A stretch of DNA of 6,965 bases from JAZDGL01 sp043806975 (GTDB lineage Bacteria > Patescibacteriota > Minisyncoccia > CAYZDR01): positions 1 through 6,965 of the forward strand of contig JAZDGL010000045.1 in the NCBI GenBank assembly GCA_043806975.1, read 5' to 3'. Both the position numbers and the translations under genes were made by a program. Positions 5,937-6,965 of this stretch are shown here, piece by piece. Position 1 is the stretch's first letter. Each line of letters begins with the position of its first letter. The notes beneath the pieces were generated by a model that did not search any database, had not been told where the DNA came from, and saw only the letters and a list, made by a program, of their open reading frames with translations.

Positions 5937-6965
5937 ATGAAAAACAAATCCAGAGAAAAAATACTAGACAATCAAATAATCTTTTATCAATCGCTGGATG
6001 GAGCGGCGCATATTGAAGTTATGTTTGCGGAAGAAAATATTTGGCTTACTCAGAAAAAAATGGCGGAACTTTTTGGATGTTCTGCTGATAATATTTCTTT
6101 ACATTTAAAAAATATCTATAAAGAAAGCGAACTGGAGGAAACTTCAACTTCCGAGGATTTCTCGTTAGTTCAAAATGAAGGAGGAAGAGAGGTAAAAAGA
6201 ATCACAAAAATGTATTCGCTGGAAGCGATTATAGCAGTCGGTTATCGCGTCAATTCAGAGCAAGGCACTCAGTTTAGGCAATGGGCGACAGGAGTTTTGA
6301 AAAATTATATTCACAAAGGATATGCTTTGGATGTCAATCGAATGAAATATGGATCCCGATTCAGCGCCAGATATTTTGACGAACTTTATGAGGAAATCAA
6401 GGATATCCGTACAAGCGAGAGGATGATCTATCAAAAAATTACTGATATTTACGCGACGGCAATTGATTATGCTCCAAAAGCATACGAGAGCAAACAATTT
6501 TTTGCGACTGTTCAAAACAAACTCCACTTTGCTATAACAGGAAAAACAGCGGCAGAAATTATTTTCGAGCGTGCGAGCAGTAAAAAAGATAAAATGGGGC
6601 TCGCTTCTTGGCGGCGATCGCCGGATGGTAAGATTATGCCAAGCGATACCGTTATTGCTAAAAATTATTTAGATGGAAGAGAATTGGAACATTTAAATCG
6701 TATTGGCAATATGTATCTTGATTATGCAGAAATGCAGGCGGCAAGAGGAAAAGCAATGACAATGCAAAACTGGATTGAAAAACTGAATGCCTTCTTAAAA
6801 TTTAGCGAGTATGAGATTTTAACCAATAATGGTAAAATCAGCCATGAAGTGGCAGAGGCGCTCGCGCTTAAGGAGTATGAAGAGTATCGTAAAATTCAGG
6901 ATAAAAATTATATTTCTGATTTTGATCGCGAAGTAAAAAAACTTCTATCTGCAAAAAATAAAAAA
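5937..6965 (+). CDS. rhuM: RhuM family protein, open at the window edge
   Basis: The frame starts with ATG 2 nt after the helicase stop and runs 343 codons to the last base without a stop. The RhuM family is about this long and the C-terminal EYEEYRKIQDKNYISDFDREV is reached, so probably only a few codons are missing. An N-terminal helix-turn-helix-like part (IWLTQKKMAELFGCSADNIS, 35-54) and the signature YSLEAIIAVGYRVNSEQGTQFRQW (93-116) are shared with rhuM-fic. The RhuM core follows: IRTSERMIYQKITDIYATAIDY (157-178), FFATVQNKLHFAITGKTAAEII (188-209), IAKNYL (240-245) and LNRIGNMYLDYAEMQAARG (253-271). RhuM was named from a Salmonella pathogenicity island. Its biochemical role is unknown, but it often occurs near restriction-modification and other defence genes. 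No Shine-Dalgarno site precedes the ATG. The 2-nt spacing implies coupled expression with the helicase. No membrane segment is visible. Confidence 0.9.
   Translation, partial: MKNKSREKILDNQIIFYQSLDGAAHIEVMFAEENIWLTQKKMAELFGCSADNISLHLKNIYKESELEETSTSEDFSLVQNEGGREVKRITKMYSLEAIIAVGYRVNSEQGTQFRQWATGVLKNYIHKGYALDVNRMKYGSRFSARYFDELYEEIKDIRTSERMIYQKITDIYATAIDYAPKAYESKQFFATVQNKLHFAITGKTAAEIIFERASSKKDKMGLASWRRSPDGKIMPSDTVIAKNYLDGRELEHLNRIGNMYLDYAEMQAARGKAMTMQNWIEKLNAFLKFSEYEILTNNGKISHEVAEALALKEYEEYRKIQDKNYISDFDREVKKLLSAKNKK

Noticed and set aside
5931..5940. Possible frameshift joining the helicase and the terminal RhuM into one protein
   Set aside because: Both proteins have intact ends: the helicase stops at a TAA and RhuM has its own ATG and a normal N-terminus 2 nt later.
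6255..6527. Minus-strand frame opposite the terminal RhuM gene
   Set aside because: The + strand carries an uninterrupted, well-matched RhuM sequence across this stretch.
6612..6623. 12-bp palindrome CGGCGATCGCCG containing GCGATCGC
   Set aside because: It resembles the HIP1 element of cyanobacteria, but there is one copy only, it lies in coding sequence, and nothing else suggests a cyanobacterium.

Overview
The window looks like a short piece of an AT-rich bacterial genome, most plausibly a Candidate Phyla Radiation (Patescibacteria/Parcubacteria-type) bacterium. The grounds are indirect: small tightly packed genes, A/T-rich lysine- and isoleucine-heavy proteins, an extended -10 promoter that would start transcription almost on the first ATG, and a gene mix (RhuM, RhuM-Fic, TspO, NADAR) common in such genomes. 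TGA ends the first gene, so the code with TGA read as glycine is not in use. The taxonomic placement is inference. All supported genes lie on the + strand.

Region 1 (1-829) is a two-gene unit. A NADAR-like N-glycosidase (165-614) has a good ribosome binding site, and its stop codon overlaps the start of a 50-residue helical microprotein (611-763). A possible intrinsic terminator follows at 794-829. This unit is visibly richer in G+C than the rest and has no DarT toxin gene beside it.

Region 2 (764-982) is a non-coding gap. It holds the terminator, some A/T-rich inverted repeats and a promoter that ends directly at the next gene.

Region 3 (983-6965) is a probable operon of four genes: a RhuM-Fic/Doc fusion (983-1975), a TspO/MBR membrane protein (2005-2598), a 1107-residue protein joining a phospholipase-D-like domain to a superfamily 2 Snf2-type helicase (2611-5934), and a stand-alone RhuM protein (5937 to the window edge). 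The helicase and the second RhuM are 2 nt apart, so they are very likely co-expressed. The two RhuM domains are paralogous. One carries a toxin-type Fic/Doc effector, and the helicase carries a nuclease-type domain. This combination suggests a defence or toxin-like module, although none of these functions is demonstrated here.

The tspO gene looks like an insertion into that module. It is bracketed by two almost identical 21-nt direct repeats that contain the stop codons of rhuM-fic and of tspO. It is the only one of the four genes with a clear Shine-Dalgarno site. It also has an atypical C-terminal tail of about 39 residues ending in the same Ile-Lys-stop as rhuM-fic. A perfect 14-bp inverted repeat lies inside the RhuM part of rhuM-fic. 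No tRNA, rRNA, CRISPR array, transposase or integrase was seen.
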